Assembly: GCA_934667295.1 (NCBI GenBank) | Contig: CAKULR010000099.1 | Coordinates: forward strand, 1 to 6,265 | From: an uncultured Kiritimatiellota bacterium | GTDB taxonomy: Bacteria; Verrucomicrobiota; Kiritimatiellia; RFP12; UBA1067 | Direction of reading: 5' to 3' | Length of the DNA: 6,265 bases | Part shown: positions 4,408-6,265 of the stretch, piece by piece | Layout of the letters: every line of letters starts with the position of its first letter | Numbering within the stretch: position 1 is the first letter of the stretch | The notes under the pieces: generated by a model | Seen by the model: the letters and a program-made list of their open reading frames with translations, nothing else | Databases searched by the model: none | Told to the model about the DNA's origin: nothing | Position numbers and translations under genes: made by a program

Positions 4408-5565
4408 ATGAAGGGTAGAGTTGGTTTCCTGGTTGCGTGGGCGCTCATCTGTTTCGTTTCTCCTTGTCCTGCCCGTACCTTTGAATTTAGGGCCGTTGGG
4501 ACGAAGGGATCAAGCTCTGGAAGCAAGAATTGGTGGGGAATGACGGAAAAGGCAAAACGGGCGTTCTTTTCCGTTCGAATCGGAAGTGCCACCAAGTTTG
4601 ACAGCCAGGAGACAATGGAACTGCGGGCGGCGACGATTTTCAGAAACGTCAAGACGAAGCAGGTTGCCGTAAATGACGTCACCTCGCTCGCCTTTGATCC
4701 GATCAACACGAGCAGAGCCATTCATTTCATGGTCGCGACAGGTACGGCTTTCGCCCGGACGGACAATTATTTCGTAGATGGCGCATTTGATCGGGGTTGG
4801 CAGATGGCGGGGGGCGTGATTGAAGTTTGGCAAAACGGAAAGATGGTCAAACATTGGTCAAACGTGGCGGGCAAGGGTGGAAAGATCGCGTTGACGGACG
4901 AGGTGAAGCAACTGCGCGTCAATGCCGATGGCAGTCAAAGCACGGAATACGATGTGTTTGACAATCGAACGGAGATTTTCTCCGTTAATGCGAGGGGTGA
5001 AAAGGTCGATCTCGAAGAAGTCCTGGCTGAGTTTCGCGACAAGGGGGAAAAGGAAGCTCAAGACAAGAAGGACGTGAAAGGCAGGACGGATGCAGGCGCG
5101 ACTGATTCGGACGAGGTGGTTGTCGAATCGTTTTGCGGTTATGTGTTTGGCTCTCGGAAACCGGCATCGGCGCCGGCTTCGTATGTAAAAATGACCAAGC
5201 CGTTTCGTCATTACGACGCAATCCGCCCTGTCTATGGAGCGCTTTCCGACAGGTTGACGGCGGTACGTCTTCGGAGTCGGCAGAACTTTTCGTCGGAAGA
5301 CGCACAAACAGAGGCAATCGTGGGTACCGTGGCCGTGTTGGAGAAAAAGTATGGCATTTCCTTCCGGAAACTGGATGGCGGCCTCGGTGATTTCTATTAT
5401 TACTTTTCCAACGAACATGTGAGCATGACGGTTCAGTTGCGGAGTATTGAGGTCATTAACCGAGATGTCCAACGAAATGAGCGCCGGATATCCAAACAGC
5501 GCATTGAGGAATCAAAGAAAACGATCAACGGCTCCAATGAAGACGGTGGTGACGGCGTATTGTGA
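4408..5565 (+). CDS. Secreted two-domain protein of unknown function
   Basis: I do not recognise this 385-residue protein. From ATG 4408 it begins MKGR, then a hydrophobic run (about 6-18) and SPCPA (18-22), a typical Sec signal peptide probably cleaved after Ala22. Residues 24-195 look beta-rich, with NWWGM at 41-45, and could form a sandwich-like domain. A charged, helical, Lys/Glu/Asp-rich linker covers about 200-235. A second domain (about 238-350) has FCGYVFGSR, KPFRHYD (264-270), AVRLRSRQNFS and VAVLEKKYG (308-316), ending in a basic, Asn/Arg-rich tail. I infer an extracytoplasmic role; I see no catalytic motif. GC content and third-position GC are visibly lower than in neighbouring genes, and codon choice is looser, which may mean recent acquisition or relaxed selection. 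It has its own promoter at 4293-4322. Palindrome copy 3 follows the stop by 30 nt and may act as a terminator. Confidence 0.75.
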   Translation: MKGRVGFLVAWALICFVSPCPARTFEFRAVGTKGSSSGSKNWWGMTEKAKRAFFSVRIGSATKFDSQETMELRAATIFRNVKTKQVAVNDVTSLAFDPINTSRAIHFMVATGTAFARTDNYFVDGAFDRGWQMAGGVIEVWQNGKMVKHWSNVAGKGGKIALTDEVKQLRVNADGSQSTEYDVFDNRTEIFSVNARGEKVDLEEVLAEFRDKGEKEAQDKKDVKGRTDAGATDSDEVVVESFCGYVFGSRKPASAPASYVKMTKPFRHYDAIRPVYGALSDRLTAVRLRSRQNFSSEDAQTEAIVGTVAVLEKKYGISFRKLDGGLGDFYYYFSNEHVSMTVQLRSIEVINRDVQRNERRISKQRIEESKKTINGSNEDGGDGVL

Positions 5566-5573
5566 TGCCTTGA

Positions 5574-5591
5574 CCGTACATTCCGTACATT
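5574..5591 (+). repeat. 9-bp tandem duplication after the secreted-protein gene
   Basis: CCGTACATT occurs twice in tandem (5574-5582 and 5583-5591), directly before palindrome copy 3. Confidence 0.8.
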
Positions 5592-5595
5592 CGTC

Positions 5596-5627
5596 GATTT
5601 CGCCTCGGAACGCTCCGAGGCGAAATC
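5596..5627. repeat. 32-nt REP-like palindrome, copy 3 (perfect stem)
   Basis: GATTTCGCCTCGGA pairs perfectly with TCCGAGGCGAAATC around the loop ACGC, a 14-bp stem. Compared with copies 1 and 2, stem position 7 has changed from A-T to G-C on both arms, so pairing is kept. It sits 30 nt after a stop codon and could end transcription of the gene at 4408. Confidence 0.92.
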
Positions 5628-5840
5628 GCGTGTACCGGGAACGTCATCGGCAACGGGAACGTTGCCTACAAGAACATCGTTGACGTTGGCCCGGAGTTCG
5701 CGTTGGTCCGAAGCCGTTCGGTCGATGGGGTATTGTGGGTGGAAAGCGGAGTCGGGGGAGACGGAAGCCGGGGAGGGAACGCCAAGAAGGGCCTAACGCT
5801 GAAGAAGGGAGGACCTAACGCCGAAGGGAAGGGGGCATGA
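5625..5840 (+). pseudogene. Possible gene remnant, about 70 codons, no start codon
   Basis: A frame with no ATG is open from 5574 to a TGA at 5838-5840. From about 5634 on, it reads like protein (TGNVIGNGNVAYKNIVDVG, then EFALVRSRSVDGVLWVESG), with mostly G or C at third positions. It turns Gly/Lys-rich near the end, where a 22-bp-period duplication lies. The upstream part runs into palindrome copy 3 and contains no start. It may be the 3' remnant of a decayed gene; it may also be chance in GC-rich DNA. I do not recognise a family. Confidence 0.25.
5792..5829 (+). repeat. 22-bp-period imperfect tandem duplication
   Basis: CCTAACGCTGAAGAAGGGA (5792-5810) and CCTAACGCCGAAGGGA (5814-5829) are successive copies 22 nt apart. 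They lie just before palindrome copy 4. Confidence 0.75.
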
Positions 5841-5870
5841 TTTCATGGTGGAGCGTTCCGAAGTGAAATC
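5839..5870. repeat. 32-nt REP-like palindrome, copy 4 (decayed)
   Basis: The ends GATTTC/GAAATC and most of the centre (GGAGCGTTCC) are kept, but stem positions 8-11 no longer pair. It has the same length and frame as the other three copies, so it is an older or damaged member. Confidence 0.8.
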
Positions 5871-5910
5871 GCATGGACGGAACACCGTCGAGGGCCGACC
5901 TCTTGGATTT

Positions 5911-5964
5911 TTGACGTGGAATTGACATGGAACTGACACATTCGTTTCCTGGATTTGCTATTCT
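5911..5964 (+). promoter_or_regulatory. Promoter with three 11-bp-spaced TTGACA-like words
   Basis: TTGACG (5911), TTGACA (5922) and CTGACA (5933) repeat every 11 nt, about one helical turn. An extended -10, TTTGC then TATTCT (5959-5964), follows, resembling the elements before the other genes. The spacer from the last TTGACA-like word is 20 nt, longer than ideal. The phased words could therefore be activator sites and not the -35. The predicted start is near 5971. Confidence 0.5.
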
Positions 5965-5972
5965 TTCCCTGC

Positions 5973-6053
5973 ATGGAGACAGTGGACATGATACACGAAG
6001 ATTCGGCCCGTTCCGGGCCGCAGAAACGTCCAGGAGAAAGGAACTGTCCATGA
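5973..6053 (+). CDS. Possible leaderless upstream small ORF, 26 residues
   Basis: ATG 5973 opens a 26-codon frame starting METVDMIHED and ending at TGA 6051-6053. The TGA overlaps the ATG of the next gene as ATGA, the layout of translational coupling. The start lies 8 nt after the -10 hexamer, so the small ORF would be first on an almost leaderless transcript. No Shine-Dalgarno precedes it. The peptide is charged and Arg/Pro-rich near its end, not membrane-like. It could be a regulatory leader peptide, or a chance frame within a 5' leader. Confidence 0.3.
   Translation: METVDMIHEDSARSGPQKRPGERNCP
6004..6020 (+). promoter_or_regulatory. Leader hairpin before the last gene
   Basis: CGGCCC (6004-6009) and GGGCCG (6015-6020) form a 6-bp GC stem with a 5-nt loop, in the predicted leader 16 nt before the AAGGA ribosome binding site. 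A competing pairing is possible between TGGACA (5983-5988) and TGTCCA (6045-6050), which would hide the start codon. A structural switch is conceivable but unproven. Confidence 0.3.
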
Positions 6054-6265
6054 ACGGTACGATTGCAGATTACCTGACCCGACGTGGGTACAATGTCGAA
6101 GGGCGAAACGTCCCCTCGAAGCACGGCGTGGCAACGCACGGGGCGCCGGAGGAGCTGGCGGATGACGAGTGCTTCATCGACTGGTTCGGGCGGACGGTCC
6201 TGCGCGTCGACGGCGACGCCTATCGCCGCGCGTTCTGGCGTGAGGTCTTCACGACGGGGCATACG
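6050..6265 (+). CDS. 5' part of an unrecognised gene, runs off the window
   Basis: The frame stays open for 72 codons to the window edge. ATG 6050 is preceded by AAAGGA (6037-6042) at 7-nt spacing. From about codon 28 on, third positions are mostly G or C and the composition is protein-like, supporting a real gene over the antisense frame. The visible part begins MNGTIADYLTRRGYNVEG and is soluble, mixed in charge, with several Trp and Phe (DWFGR at 54-58 in outline, then RRAFWREVF) and no signal peptide or membrane segment. That points to a cytoplasmic protein. I do not recognise the family from the N-terminus. The first 25 or so codons are less GC-biased than the rest. A promoter and structured leader lie directly upstream, and a small ORF overlaps its start. 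Confidence 0.65.
   Translation, partial: MNGTIADYLTRRGYNVEGRNVPSKHGVATHGAPEELADDECFIDWFGRTVLRVDGDAYRRAFWREVFTTGHT

Larger units (their letters stand above)
5566..6049. other. Intergenic spacer with repeats, possible remnant and leader
   Basis: The 484 nt between the secreted-protein gene and the last gene contain a 9-bp duplication, palindrome copies 3 and 4, a possible decayed gene fragment, a 22-bp-period duplication, a promoter with 11-bp phased words, and a leader with a hairpin and a small ORF. Positions 5871-5905 show nothing I can name. Confidence 0.6.

Noticed and set aside
5447..5683. 78-codon plus-strand frame over the end of the secreted-protein gene
   Set aside because: It is an out-of-frame shadow that continues through palindrome copy 3, rich in Arg and without a start signal.
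5843..6262. 139-codon minus-strand frame over the last gene
   Set aside because: It runs through the promoter, leader and palindrome copy 4. The plus strand has a ribosome binding site and high third-position GC instead.

Overview
The window is about 6.3 kb of GC-rich bacterial DNA. It holds three complete, clearly recognisable genes, one complete gene of unknown function, the 5' end of a fifth gene, and two repeat-rich intergenic zones. Several features together suggest an uncultured member of the PVC group, with Kiritimatiellota or another Verrucomicrobiota-related lineage most likely: high-GC third codon positions, a twin-arginine lipoprotein glycosidase-like enzyme, dispersed palindromes and short tandem duplications crowded into spacers, and promoters of the type T-n-TGCTAnnCT. 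The lineage is an inference from style, not from a marker gene.

Layout. Positions 1-1050 have no credible gene. They are a patchwork of a 29-bp tandem array, a 40-nt dispersed repeat (three copies, one inverted), two copies of a 32-nt REP-like palindrome, a 132-bp MITE-like inverted-repeat element flanked by CTGT, and several short tandem duplications. Next come a Tat-exported GH20-like lipoprotein (1051-2139) and an NhaC-family Na+/H+ antiporter (2200-3597), both on the plus strand. The antiporter converges on, and overlaps by 40 bp, uracil-DNA glycosylase ung (3558-4223, minus). Divergent from ung is a secreted protein of unknown function with visibly lower GC (4408-5565). The spacer 5566-6049 holds two more copies of the palindrome, a possible gene remnant, and a promoter and leader for a partial unknown gene (6050 to the window end).

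How the genes work together. No operon spans more than one gene. Each gene appears to have its own promoter, and hairpins lie between genes. The lipoprotein and antiporter fit a saccharolytic, sodium-using life, and ung is housekeeping DNA repair; a shared pathway is not evident. The most interesting regulatory pattern is that the antiporter, ung and a short upstream ORF at 5973 all begin 6-9 nt after an extended -10 element and lack a Shine-Dalgarno sequence, which implies leaderless mRNAs. The genes at 1051, 4408 and 6050 instead have clear Shine-Dalgarno sites. I found no convincing new defence, mobile or biosynthetic system. The best novelty candidates are the repeat families, the leaderless/leadered split, and the ATGA-coupled small ORF ahead of the last gene.
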